A DNA stretch of 7,645 nucleotides from the NCBI GenBank assembly GCA_014376655.1, contig JACMRC010000339.1, forward strand, positions 1 to 7,645, read 5' to 3'. How positions within the stretch are numbered: position 1 is the stretch's first letter; each line of letters opens with the position of its first letter. Below are positions 1-6,491 of this stretch, piece by piece. Both the position numbers and the translations under genes were made by a program. This stretch comes from Mucilaginibacter sp. Its GTDB lineage: Bacteria > Bacteroidota > Bacteroidia > Sphingobacteriales > Sphingobacteriaceae. The notes below the pieces were generated by a model, which saw only the letters and a list, made by a program, of their open reading frames with translations, ran no database searches and was not told the origin of the DNA.

Positions 1-750
1 ACTATAGTATGTTTTGTAGCCATATTTTTCAGGGTTATCAATAATTGCTTTCATGGCAATTAAATTGTAAACATAACTTCCGGTTTCGCGGTTTAGTTTC
101 ATCCTAAAATAATTGTCTTCGCTTTGGCTGTGTATTGCTTTGGCTAATTTAATAGAGCCATTGTTATAAGCCGCCGCTGCTAAGGTCCAACTTTTAAACT
201 CGCCGTGTAACTCCTTAATATAACGGCAGGCAGCAATAGTTGCTTTGCGTACATTAAGGCGTTCATCAACACCGTGTCCAACTTTTAAGCCGTAAGTACG
301 CGCGGTACCCGGCATAAACTGCCATAATCCGCGGGCGCCTTTTGATGAGGTGCCTTCTTTTAAGCCCGACTCAACCAGCGGCAAATACTTAAAATCTAAG
401 GGGATACCGTAAAATTTTAAAATTGGCTCGATAATTGGAAATAATTTGTCGGCTTTGGCTTGCAGAATGTGTGATTGGATATTCTTGTAGGAATGCTTTG
501 TTATTGAAATCCGCATTTTGCGGTAAACAGCATTGTTAACAGGAAGGGCTTCATTTGCGAAGCTGTAATCATTTGCGTTATCGGTATGGTAAGCGATATA
601 ATTAGGGATGCGAGGGCTTATTTTTGCCCCGGTTTTTGCAACCGTGGTACTGCAAATGTTAAGCTTGAAAATGACAGCCAGCACAAGGATTACGGAGCAC
701 GTAATTAAGTGTTTGTTAATCATTTTTTTTGTATTCATAGAACGATTCAT
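1..750 (-). CDS. Lytic transglycosylase (SLT domain), C-terminus cut by window edge
   Basis: Probable membrane-bound or periplasmic murein lytic transglycosylase, which cleaves the MurNAc-GlcNAc bond of peptidoglycan. The reading frame is open from 750 to the window edge (250 codons, no stop), so the C-terminus is missing. An N-terminal hydrophobic segment (about residues 15-32) looks like a signal peptide or anchor. The three family-1 motifs are visible: ES with the catalytic Glu at E127, GLWQFMPGTAR at 141-151, and AAYNNG around Y195, with an NYFRMKLNRETGSYV stretch following, as in MltD-like enzymes. In-frame ATGs lie at 750, 738 and 723. The promoter at 767-798 would leave only about 10 nt of leader for 750 but about 22 nt for 738, so 738 may be the true start; there is no clear Shine-Dalgarno. 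Any C-terminal LysM domain cannot be judged. The family call is firm; the subfamily is inferred. Confidence 0.9.
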   Translation of the reverse strand, partial: MNRSMNTKKMINKHLITCSVILVLAVIFKLNICSTTVAKTGAKISPRIPNYIAYHTDNANDYSFANEALPVNNAVYRKMRISITKHSYKNIQSHILQAKADKLFPIIEPILKFYGIPLDFKYLPLVESGLKEGTSSKGARGLWQFMPGTARTYGLKVGHGVDERLNVRKATIAACRYIKELHGEFKSWTLAAAAYNNGSIKLAKAIHSQSEDNYFRMKLNRETGSYVYNLIAMKAIIDNPEKYGYKTYYS

Positions 751-766
751 TTTGGTAAATGCTGTG

Positions 767-798
767 CAAAGGTAACTTATATAAAGCAGATTGTCAAA
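767..798 (-). promoter_or_regulatory. Bacteroidota-type promoter of the lytic transglycosylase gene
   Basis: On the minus strand TTTG (798-795) is followed by a 20-nt spacer and TACCTTTG (774-767). This is a full match to the Bacteroidota -33 TTTG / -7 TAnnTTTG consensus. The predicted transcript starts near 760, which favours the ATG at 738 over the one at 750. Confidence 0.65.
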
Positions 799-851
799 CA
801 CTTATGACCCCCTTAGTGTTTTGAGTTTTTTAAAATAGTTCAAAAATCGTG

Positions 852-869
852 GTTTAAAGTGCTTTAAAC
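852..869. repeat. 18-bp interrupted palindrome in divergent spacer
   Basis: GTTTAAAG-TG-CTTTAAAC is an inverted repeat with perfect 8-bp arms and a 2-bp centre. It is flanked by a direct repeat CGTGGTTT at 848-855 and 869-876. It lies between the two divergent promoters (767-798 and 929-936), about 60 bp upstream of the latter. It could be a dimeric regulator's operator, but no regulator is identifiable, and the AT-rich composition makes such arms somewhat easier by chance. Confidence 0.4.
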
Positions 870-928
870 GTGGTTTTTGGACCGATGAAAAAAAATGAAA
901 AAATCGATAAAAAACGCCCCAAAAACCG

Positions 929-936
929 TACTTTTG
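929..936 (+). promoter_or_regulatory. Candidate -7 element for the pseudouridine synthase gene
   Basis: TACTTTTG matches the Bacteroidota -7 consensus TAnnTTTG exactly and would give a 5' leader of about 28 nt before the ATG at 971. No convincing TTG -33 element is present 17-21 bp upstream, so the promoter is either extended in another way or weak. Confidence 0.5.
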
Positions 937-970
937 CCCCTCACGCTGCGAAAGCGCAAACATAAAAACT

Positions 971-2482
971 ATGGTATTTAAAAGACCAACAAACAGTCGC
1001 GACGACAGGAATGGCAGATCAAATGGACCATCAAAAGGTGGTGATAATAAACGATCTTCTTCCCCCCGTTCAAAGTCTTCAAAAGGCGCGGAAAAACCCG
1101 GAAATGATGGTACTAAAAAAAGATACTCAAGCGGCCCCGCTGCCGAGCGTAGTTCTTTTTCATCCGGCGCAGCCGACAAAAAAAGCTTTGGCCCTAAAAA
1201 GCCTTACTCTGGCCGCCCAACCGGTGGTGACGAGGAAAGACCAAAAAGAGGTTACGGTACAGAAGCCGGCGGCGACAAGAAAAGCTTTACACCACGCAGC
1301 AAACCATATACCGGCCGCCCATCAGAGGGTGGCGACAGCGAGCGCCCAAGGAAAACCTTTGGTGGCGATAAAAAAGATTTTGCCCCACGCAGCAAGCCTT
1401 ACGGCACACGCGAAGGTGGCAGCGATGACCGCTCTAAGAAAAGTTTCGGTAGCGATGATCGCCCTAAGAAAAGTTTTGGAAGTGACGATCGCTCTAAGAA
1501 GAGCTTCGGTGGCGAAGGGACTTTTAACCGTAAACCAAAAGGCGCAGATTTTGGCGACAAGCCTAAAAGAACCCCTACAAGTTACGGCAATACTGATAAA
1601 CCAGCGGGCGACCGCAAATTTACCGGCTCAAAACCGGTAAGGGGCGAATTTACCGGCGACGACAGGCCAACACGTAAACCAACTTACGATAAAATAACCC
1701 GCGACCGTGATGCACCTGTAAAAACGTTACGCTCAAAAAAACCACTCAAAAAATCAGAGGACGACGGACTGATCCGTTTGAACCGTTATATAGCTAATGC
1801 AGGGATCTGCTCTCGCCGTAAGGCTGATGAGTTGATTACGGCAGGTGTGGTATCTGTAAATGGTATTGTAGTTAGCGAGCTTGGTTTAAAGGTTGACCCC
1901 ATGAAAGACGAGATCCGTTACAATGGCGAAACCCTTAAACGCGAAAAGAACGTTTACGTACTATTAAATAAACCAAAGGATTATATTACGACTACCGACG
2001 ACCCGCAGGAGCGCCGTACGGTAATGCAGCTGGTTGAAAAAGCCAGTCGCGAACGCATTTATCCCATTGGCCGTTTAGATAGAAATACTACCGGATTGTT
2101 ATTAATGACTAACGATGGTGACCTGGCTGATAAGCTTTCGCATCCGCGCAGCAACATTACTAAGCTGTACCAGGTTGAACTAAGTAAAAGTTTAGCCCAG
2201 GGCGATTTAAATAAATTGCAGTTTGGGCTTGAACTGGAGGATGGGCCAATAAAACCCGACTCTGTATCGTACGTAGCCGGTGGATCGAAAAAAGAAGTAG
2301 GCATACAAATACACAGCGGAAAGAACCGCATTGTACGCCGTATGTTTGAGCACCTGGGCTACGAAGTTGTAAAATTAGACAGGGTGGTATATGCCAACCT
2401 TACTAAAAAAGACCTGCCCCGTGGCCGCTGGCGCTTCCTTGACGAGAAGGAAGTTATACAGTTGAAGCATTTGATAAAATAA
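971..2482 (+). CDS. rluB: rRNA pseudouridine synthase, RsuA/RluB family, with long disordered N-terminal extension
   Basis: Predicted cytoplasmic enzyme converting a uridine of 23S rRNA to pseudouridine. The C-terminal half (about 266-503) is a complete RsuA/RluB/RluE-family protein. An S4 RNA-binding domain starts at IRLNRYIANAGICSRRKA (268-285). The catalytic motif PIGRLDRNTTGLLL (365-378) has the nucleophile Asp370, and motif KNRIVRRMF lies at 451-459. Normal family members are about 230-300 residues, so the first ~260 residues are extra. They are low-complexity, rich in K/R/S/G/D with aromatic F/Y spaced through, contain no predicted fold, and are built from degenerate ~30-residue units (about 70-102, 103-133, 134-163) ending in three SDDR[SP]KKSFG decapeptides. 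The extension is probably an intrinsically disordered RNA- or ribosome-contacting tail (inference). RluB versus RsuA/RluE specificity cannot be fixed from sequence alone. ATG 971 is preceded by a promoter-like element and no clear Shine-Dalgarno. Confidence 0.9.
   Translation: MVFKRPTNSRDDRNGRSNGPSKGGDNKRSSSPRSKSSKGAEKPGNDGTKKRYSSGPAAERSSFSSGAADKKSFGPKKPYSGRPTGGDEERPKRGYGTEAGGDKKSFTPRSKPYTGRPSEGGDSERPRKTFGGDKKDFAPRSKPYGTREGGSDDRSKKSFGSDDRPKKSFGSDDRSKKSFGGEGTFNRKPKGADFGDKPKRTPTSYGNTDKPAGDRKFTGSKPVRGEFTGDDRPTRKPTYDKITRDRDAPVKTLRSKKPLKKSEDDGLIRLNRYIANAGICSRRKADELITAGVVSVNGIVVSELGLKVDPMKDEIRYNGETLKREKNVYVLLNKPKDYITTTDDPQERRTVMQLVEKASRERIYPIGRLDRNTTGLLLMTNDGDLADKLSHPRSNITKLYQVELSKSLAQGDLNKLQFGLELEDGPIKPDSVSYVAGGSKKEVGIQIHSGKNRIVRRMFEHLGYEVVKLDRVVYANLTKKDLPRGRWRFLDEKEVIQLKHLIK
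1421..1510 (+). repeat. Three tandem 30-bp units inside the pseudouridine synthase gene
   Basis: Three contiguous 30-bp units encode SDDRSKKSFG, SDDRPKKSFG and SDDRSKKSFG (residues 151-180). The codons differ at synonymous positions (for example AGC/AGT, GAC/GAT), so the repeat is not a very recent slip. The unit length is a multiple of three, so copy-number changes would keep the frame. Confidence 0.85.
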
Positions 2483-2483
2483 G

Positions 2484-2545
2484 ACCTCACCCCAACCCCC
2501 TCTCCTCCGCAAGGAGTCCTTCGGACAAAGGAGAGGGGGTTTAAA
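2484..2545. repeat. REP-like intergenic inverted repeat (long hairpin)
   Basis: Immediately after the synthase stop codon, AACCCCCTCTCCT (2494-2506) pairs perfectly over 13 bp with AGGAGAGGGGGTT (2529-2541). Inside lies a second stem: TCCG (2506-2509) and AAGG (2511-2514) pair with CCTT (2518-2521) and CGGA (2522-2525) across one bulge. A C-rich tail GACCTCACCCC precedes the hairpin. There is no T-tract, so it is not itself a typical terminator. Tail plus C-rich/G-rich hairpin resembles dispersed REP-type elements found between genes in Bacteroidota. That copies exist elsewhere in this genome is inference. Confidence 0.6.
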
Positions 2546-2548
2546 TAT

Positions 2549-2582
2549 AAAGCGCTCCGTAAATACGGGGCGTTTTTGTTTT
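2549..2582 (+). terminator. Intrinsic terminator downstream of the pseudouridine synthase gene
   Basis: CGCTCCGT (2553-2560) pairs with ACGGGGCG (2565-2572) across the loop AAAT, with one G-T wobble. The T-run TTTTTGTTTT follows at once, and the upstream A residues can extend the stem. It ends transcription from 971-2482. Its T-run also contains TTG, which may serve as the -33 element of the next gene. Confidence 0.75.
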
Positions 2583-2594
2583 ATAGATTTTATT

Positions 2595-2616
2595 TAACTT
2601 GCGCTTATAAACCAAT
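2595..2616 (+). promoter_or_regulatory. Shared promoter/leader block upstream of first lactonase gene
   Basis: TAACTTGC (2595-2602), three bases, then TATAAACCAAT (2606-2616), ending 14 nt before the ATG. The same arrangement occurs before the second lactonase gene. TAACTTGC resembles the -7 TAnnTTTG element with one T missing. TTTTTG at 2573-2578 lies 16 bp upstream as a possible -33 element. Confidence 0.4.
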
Positions 2617-2630
2617 ACGCCCCATAAGCT

Positions 2631-3767
2631 ATGAAAAAGTTATTGCTGATAATTACGCTGATATCTCCCATATTTTGCGTTGCGCAAAAAAAAGGTGTTG
2701 CACCTAAAGTATTTGACCTTGTAATAGGCACCTTTACCGGCGATGCGCCAACCGCAAGTAAAGGCATATATGTATACAGGTTTTATGAAGAACGCGGAAA
2801 TGTGGCGTATTTAAGTGAGGTGGAAACCCCAAACCCTTCGTTCCTTGCTGTATCAGCGAATCAGCAGTTTGTATATGCGGTTAATGAAAATAATGGGGCC
2901 ACCCCAAGTACGGTAAGCGCATTTAAATTTACAAAAACTACTGGCAAATTAGAGTTGTTAAACACCCAGCCTTCAATTGGTTCGCCCGCATATATCTCGG
3001 TTGATAAAGCCCAGAAAAATGTATTTATAGCAAATTATGGCGGGGGTAGTATGCAGGTTTACCCGGTTAATAAGGATGGATCATTAGGCACGTCGTCACA
3101 AACTATCCAGGATGAGGGGAAAGGCCCTAATCCGTCAAGACAAGGCGCACCGCATGCTCACTCTGCTGTACTATCGCCCGATGAAAAATACCTAATGCTA
3201 TCAGATTTAGGTATCGATAAAATAAATATCTTCCGTTATAAGGCTTCAAAAAATCCGCCATTAACACCGACAGATGTCCCCTACTTTAAAACAGCAGGTG
3301 GCTCGGGCCCGCGCCATAGCGATTTTGCACCTAACGGCAAGTTTATGTATAATATCCAGGAGCTTACGGCTACCATCAGCGCGTTTAGCTACAGCGGTGG
3401 TGAATTAAAAGAGTTGCAAACTATTAACATGATGCCCGATGGTTTTAAAGGAACAAACGGCGCTGCAGATATCCATGTATCACCGGATGGCTTATTCTTG
3501 TATGCCACCAACAGGGGTACGGTTAACGAGATATTTGTTTATGCGATAGACCAGGAGACAGCCAAATTAACCGCTGTGGACCATTACCCTACCGGCAGCA
3601 CCCCCCGCAATTTTGTAATTGACCCAACAGGTAACTATATTTTGGTAGGCAGCTCAAACCGGGTTATCGTGTTTAAAGTGAACAAAGCCACCGGTAAATT
3701 AGTGCAGATAAATTCAGGCATTAATATGGAATCGGCGGTTTGTTTAAAAATGATTCCGGTAGAATAG
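2631..3767 (+). CDS. Secreted lactonase-family (6-phosphogluconolactonase-like) beta-propeller protein
   Basis: A 378-residue protein of the lactonase family (COG2706/PF10282 type, seven-bladed beta-propeller). A Sec signal peptide spans about 1-19 (basic MKK, hydrophobic LLLIITLISPIF, then VAQ), so the mature protein should be periplasmic or secreted. Conserved family features are PHAH (H175, H177), DLGIDKINIFRY (192-203), GPRH (R228), IQE (E244) and a DIHVSPDGLFLYATNRG block containing R295. These H/R/E/R positions correspond to the residues proposed for catalysis in the related fungal carboxymuconate-lactonizing propeller. Repeating blade motifs such as SPDG/DPTGNY end each unit. Cytosolic 6-phosphogluconolactonase acts on a phosphorylated intermediate unlikely to occur outside the cell, so the true substrate is probably another lactone or sugar; this is inference. 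It is followed after 52 nt by a clear paralog. The exact activity is unproven. Confidence 0.88.
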   Translation: MKKLLLIITLISPIFCVAQKKGVAPKVFDLVIGTFTGDAPTASKGIYVYRFYEERGNVAYLSEVETPNPSFLAVSANQQFVYAVNENNGATPSTVSAFKFTKTTGKLELLNTQPSIGSPAYISVDKAQKNVFIANYGGGSMQVYPVNKDGSLGTSSQTIQDEGKGPNPSRQGAPHAHSAVLSPDEKYLMLSDLGIDKINIFRYKASKNPPLTPTDVPYFKTAGGSGPRHSDFAPNGKFMYNIQELTATISAFSYSGGELKELQTINMMPDGFKGTNGAADIHVSPDGLFLYATNRGTVNEIFVYAIDQETAKLTAVDHYPTGSTPRNFVIDPTGNYILVGSSNRVIVFKVNKATGKLVQINSGINMESAVCLKMIPVE

Positions 3768-3780
3768 GGCTCAGATTTAC

Positions 3781-3802
3781 TATCTTGCAGGTATAAACCA
3801 AT
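3781..3802 (+). promoter_or_regulatory. Shared promoter/leader block upstream of second lactonase gene
   Basis: TATCTTGC (3781-3788), three bases, then TATAAACCAAT (3792-3802), ending 17 nt before the ATG at 3820. It matches the block before the first lactonase gene in sequence and internal spacing. No -33 TTG is visible at the right distance, so it may be a secondary promoter or a conserved leader. Confidence 0.4.
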
Positions 3803-3819
3803 TTAACCTGCTTATTATC

Positions 3820-4941
3820 ATGAAAAAGTATCTACTTGTAGTATCGTTACTATTGCCGCTGCTTGGCGTTGCACAACAAAAATATGACTTGTTATTGGGG
3901 GGATATACCCCCGTTGGTCAGGACAAGGGGATCTCGGTTTATCGCTTTGATTCAGCATCTGGTAAGGTAGACCTGTTAAGCCAGGTTGAAGGGTCGCTAA
4001 ACCCCGACTTCTTAGCTTTAAGCAACGATAATAAGTTTGTTTATACCTGTAATGTAGGTGTTAAAACCAGTGTTGAGGGAGAAGTAAGCGCGTTTAAATT
4101 TGATAAAGCTACCGGCAAACTAACGCTGATAAATAAGGTAGCAGGTGGTGGTACAAACCCGGTGCATATCAGCATTGATAAAGAGAACAAAAATGTGCTG
4201 GTATCTTACTACTCAAGCGGTAGTGTAACCGTCTTGCCTATCAATAAAGATGGATCAATAGGCGCGGTTTCGCAGACCATACAGTATATCGGCTCTGGTC
4301 CGCATAAAAATCAGAAAGGCCCGCATGTACACATGACGAAGTTCACGGACGACGGAAAGACGGTATTTGTCGCCGACTTGGGGACCGATAGAATTGATAT
4401 ATACAACTACGATAATACGAAAGCACAGCCATTAACCCCGGCCGACCCTGCAGTTGAGTTAATGTCGCCTGCGGATGGCCCGCGCCACATGGAGTTTTCG
4501 CCGGATAATAAGTTCCTGTACGTTATCCAGGAGTTGAGTGCTTATGTAAGAGTGTATAAATATAAAGACGGAAAGATAAGTTTTGTACAAACCATTAACA
4601 TGATGCCGGAAGGCTATGATAAAAATGGCGGTGCTGATGTACACTTATCGCCCGATGGTAATTTTCTGTATGCATCTGTACGTGGCGATGCAGATAAAGT
4701 GGTGCTGTATGCTGTAAACAAACAAAACGGTAAGCTAACTTATATTGAAAAGTATGATGTAAGTAAAGCCCCCCGAGGGTTTACTATTGACCCAACCGGC
4801 AGCTTTTTAATTAGCGCAGGGCAGGATGGCAATACTATTGATTTCTTTAAGATCGACAAAACTACCGGCAAGCTAACCCTTACCGATACGAAGATTAATA
4901 TTGCGCAGGTTACCTGTTTAAAATGGATTGCTGTAGAGTAA
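3820..4941 (+). CDS. Secreted lactonase-family beta-propeller protein, paralog of the upstream gene
   Basis: A 373-residue paralog of the protein encoded at 2631-3767, colinear over its whole length with roughly 45% identity by eye. A signal peptide spans about 1-19 (MKKYLLVVSLLLPLLGVAQ), predicting export. The same family signatures are present: PHVH (H169, H171), DLGTDRIDIYNY, DGPRH (R222), IQE (E238), and ADVHLSPDGNFLYASVRG with R288. Keeping all four candidate active-site positions argues that both copies are functional rather than one decaying. The signal peptides differ in sequence, and the protein divergence indicates an old tandem duplication. No terminator separates the pair, so read-through cotranscription is possible besides the local promoter-like block. 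The true substrate is unknown; 6-phosphogluconolactonase is a family name only. Confidence 0.88.
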   Translation: MKKYLLVVSLLLPLLGVAQQKYDLLLGGYTPVGQDKGISVYRFDSASGKVDLLSQVEGSLNPDFLALSNDNKFVYTCNVGVKTSVEGEVSAFKFDKATGKLTLINKVAGGGTNPVHISIDKENKNVLVSYYSSGSVTVLPINKDGSIGAVSQTIQYIGSGPHKNQKGPHVHMTKFTDDGKTVFVADLGTDRIDIYNYDNTKAQPLTPADPAVELMSPADGPRHMEFSPDNKFLYVIQELSAYVRVYKYKDGKISFVQTINMMPEGYDKNGGADVHLSPDGNFLYASVRGDADKVVLYAVNKQNGKLTYIEKYDVSKAPRGFTIDPTGSFLISAGQDGNTIDFFKIDKTTGKLTLTDTKINIAQVTCLKWIAVE

Positions 4942-4991
4942 TAAATTAAAGATAATTTAAAAGATTTTCTGATGTTATTCGTCTATAAGGC

Positions 4992-5456
4992 ATGTACGCA
5001 ACTTTATTAGCCTTACATTCATTAACCCGATGGTTGGTATTGGGCAGCTTGGTGTTCGCTATTTTTCGCGCTTACCGGGGCTGGCTGTTTAACAAGCCGT
5101 GGTTAAAGTTTGATGATATTACCCGGCATGGTACAGCTACCATGGCGCACATCCAGTTTTTATTGGGCGTTACATTATATTTTATAAGCCCGATAGTAAA
5201 TTATTTCCTGCATAATTTTAGCACCGCGGTGCATGAACGGGCCATTAGGTTTTTCGGGATGGAGCATGTTACCATGATGCTGATAGGCATCGGCATTATC
5301 AGTACTGTATCGGCCAAAGCAAAACAAAAGCCTACCGACATCGAGAAGTTTAAATTTTTGGCCATTTGGTATACCATAGCTTTGCTTGTTATATTAAGCT
5401 CGGTACCATGGTCGTTTTCGCCATTAATTAGCAGGCCAAATTTTAGGGCGTTTTAA
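4992..5456 (+). CDS. Four-helix integral membrane protein, possible cytochrome b-like
   Basis: A 154-residue hydrophobic protein with four predicted transmembrane helices at about 5-26, 49-71, 88-108 and 121-143. It has no signal peptide and no soluble domain. Histidines sit in or at the ends of the helices (H9, H53, H92; also H46, H74, H81), a pattern compatible with b-type haem ligation. I recall similar small Bacteroidota proteins being labelled cytochrome B, but the homology is not demonstrable here, so the function should be taken as unknown. It starts 50 nt after the second lactonase gene on the same strand with no terminator between, so it may be its operon partner. The ATG at 4992 is preceded by AAGG only one base away, too close for a normal Shine-Dalgarno. 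It ends convergent to the lipoprotein gene. Confidence 0.75.
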   Translation: MYATLLALHSLTRWLVLGSLVFAIFRAYRGWLFNKPWLKFDDITRHGTATMAHIQFLLGVTLYFISPIVNYFLHNFSTAVHERAIRFFGMEHVTMMLIGIGIISTVSAKAKQKPTDIEKFKFLAIWYTIALLVILSSVPWSFSPLISRPNFRAF

Positions 5457-5460
5457 TTAA

Positions 5461-5506
5461 CAAAACAAAAAAAGCGGGCAGCCGGACCCTTAAACCAACT
5501 ACCCGC
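5461..5506 (-). terminator. Intrinsic terminator of the secreted-repeat lipoprotein gene
   Basis: Read on the minus strand, GCGGGTAG (5506-5499) pairs over 8 bp (one T-G wobble) with CTGCCCGC (5481-5474). TTTTTTT (5473-5467) and GTTTTG follow. In the plus direction the stem has a C-A mismatch and no T-run, so it mainly serves the minus-strand gene ending at 5529. No separate terminator is seen for the plus-strand membrane gene. Confidence 0.8.
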
Positions 5507-5528
5507 CAACAATTAATATACAATGCGT

Positions 5529-6386
5529 TTATAACACAACCGTATTGCTATTGGTGATTTTCCATACTGCAGCACCCGGTGTAGGGAAGCTTACGCCCTT
5601 GGTATTACCACGTACGCCGGCATCCTGCCCAAATTGGTAGGTTGGGTGGCCCTTAAATACCAATTGTGTTTTACCAATCACGGTAATGGTGGTAAATTGT
5701 GTCTTATCTAAAACTGTTGGGATGCTGCCAACAACTGTAACTTCATTTACAGACCATACGGTATTGTTGCTCAGATCCGCTTTGGTAAAGGTGTTGGTGT
5801 TATGGGTATCCTTACTGAACATATAAAGCGTGCGCCCTGCCGGGTCTGTTATATACTGCGAACTTACTGTGCCTGCTACACCTGCTTCGGTGTACGATGC
5901 GCCATCTAAACCAACAAGTTGCGCGTTGGCAAACATTACAGTATAATCGGCTTTGCCAATGGCCCATAAATTCCCAAAAGCATCGCCATTGGTATCCCCC
6001 GCTGCAACATCGCCCGAGTAATAGTAAAGTGGCCATCCTTTATAGGTAGTTTGTAATACACCATCTGTGCGGGTTATCACCCCAAAATCGGCAGCAGCAA
6101 GCCCGGTGCCTATAGTTGGGTTTGGATTATAAAACGACGGCCAGGTAACGGCACATTGTCCAACACAAGCCGACGTTCCGGCGACATCCTTTGAGAAAAA
6201 ATAAACAGATTTGCCGGTGTTGTCGGTAATAACACTACCCAATTTGGCATTGGTAGTTAACTGTAACCCGGTAACCACCACCGGGGCAGGCGCGGTACCA
6301 TTATCTGTTTTTTTACAAGCGGTACTTAATAAAATAATAGCCGCAAAAAATGCCATCGCTCGTTTGCTTAAGTTTTTTGTTTTCAT
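5529..6386 (-). CDS. Lipoprotein with four 'secreted repeat' (YxFxxD) units
   Basis: A 285-residue predicted lipoprotein of the COG4315/PF03640 'secreted repeat' type, whose molecular role is unknown. The signal peptide ends in lipobox STAC with lipidated Cys24, followed by KKTD and a Pro/Ala/Val linker. Four Yx[FY]xxD motifs are visible: YFFSKD 62-67, YYYSGD 121-126, YMFSKD 188-193 and YQFGQD 250-255. They form two alternating pairs. Odd units read TD..G..[VL]Y.FSKD; even units read [YF]KG[WH]P.Y followed by a G(D/N)T.G loop and a W-containing strand. Unit 1 carries CVGQCAVTWP with C74 and C78; the corresponding cysteines are absent from unit 3. An internal duplication of a two-unit ancestor is the simplest reading. 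Location is probably the outer or inner membrane face; KKTD near the lipidated Cys could be a surface-export signal (weak inference). Start 6386 sits at the signal peptide, and a strong terminator follows the stop. Confidence 0.88.
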   Translation of the reverse strand: MKTKNLSKRAMAFFAAIILLSTACKKTDNGTAPAPVVVTGLQLTTNAKLGSVITDNTGKSVYFFSKDVAGTSACVGQCAVTWPSFYNPNPTIGTGLAAADFGVITRTDGVLQTTYKGWPLYYYSGDVAAGDTNGDAFGNLWAIGKADYTVMFANAQLVGLDGASYTEAGVAGTVSSQYITDPAGRTLYMFSKDTHNTNTFTKADLSNNTVWSVNEVTVVGSIPTVLDKTQFTTITVIGKTQLVFKGHPTYQFGQDAGVRGNTKGVSFPTPGAAVWKITNSNTVVL

Positions 6387-6472
6387 AATTTCAGTATCTA
6401 TGTTAATGTTGTTTGTTGTTATAAGGGTTACGCAAACAAACTGCCTACCGTTGCCTGAACGAGCCGTCGAAC

Positions 6473-6491
6473 TTTTAAACTATAGTTAAAA
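6473..6491. repeat. Near-perfect AT palindrome upstream of the lipoprotein gene
   Basis: TTTTAAACTATAGTTAAAA is a palindrome apart from one extra A, so TTTTAA / CTATAG / TTAAAA. It lies about 90 bp upstream of the lipoprotein ATG and abuts the A-run of the next terminator. It could be a regulator site, but AT richness weakens the case. Confidence 0.25.

Noticed and set aside
802..1179. 125-codon minus-strand open frame
   Set aside because: It is antisense to the synthase 5' end and the divergent spacer, covers the promoter-like element at 929-936, and has no recognisable domain.
1421..1510. Direct repeats considered as a CRISPR-like array
   Set aside because: The units are contiguous with no spacers and encode in-frame decapeptides of a protein.
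1011..1640. 209-codon plus-strand open frame overlapping the pseudouridine synthase gene
   Set aside because: It lies wholly inside the repeat-rich coding region in another frame. The biased codons of the low-complexity extension suppress stops there; the product shows no domain and no start signal.
6427..6447. TTTGCGTAACC on the minus strand upstream of the lipoprotein gene, resembling an ECF sigma -35 box
   Set aside because: No matching -10 element is visible at the right distance, and I cannot tie the motif to a known sigma factor from sequence alone.
6211..6489. 92-codon plus-strand open frame across the lipoprotein 5' end
   Set aside because: It is antisense to the signal peptide; its hydrophobic stretch is only the complement of that region.
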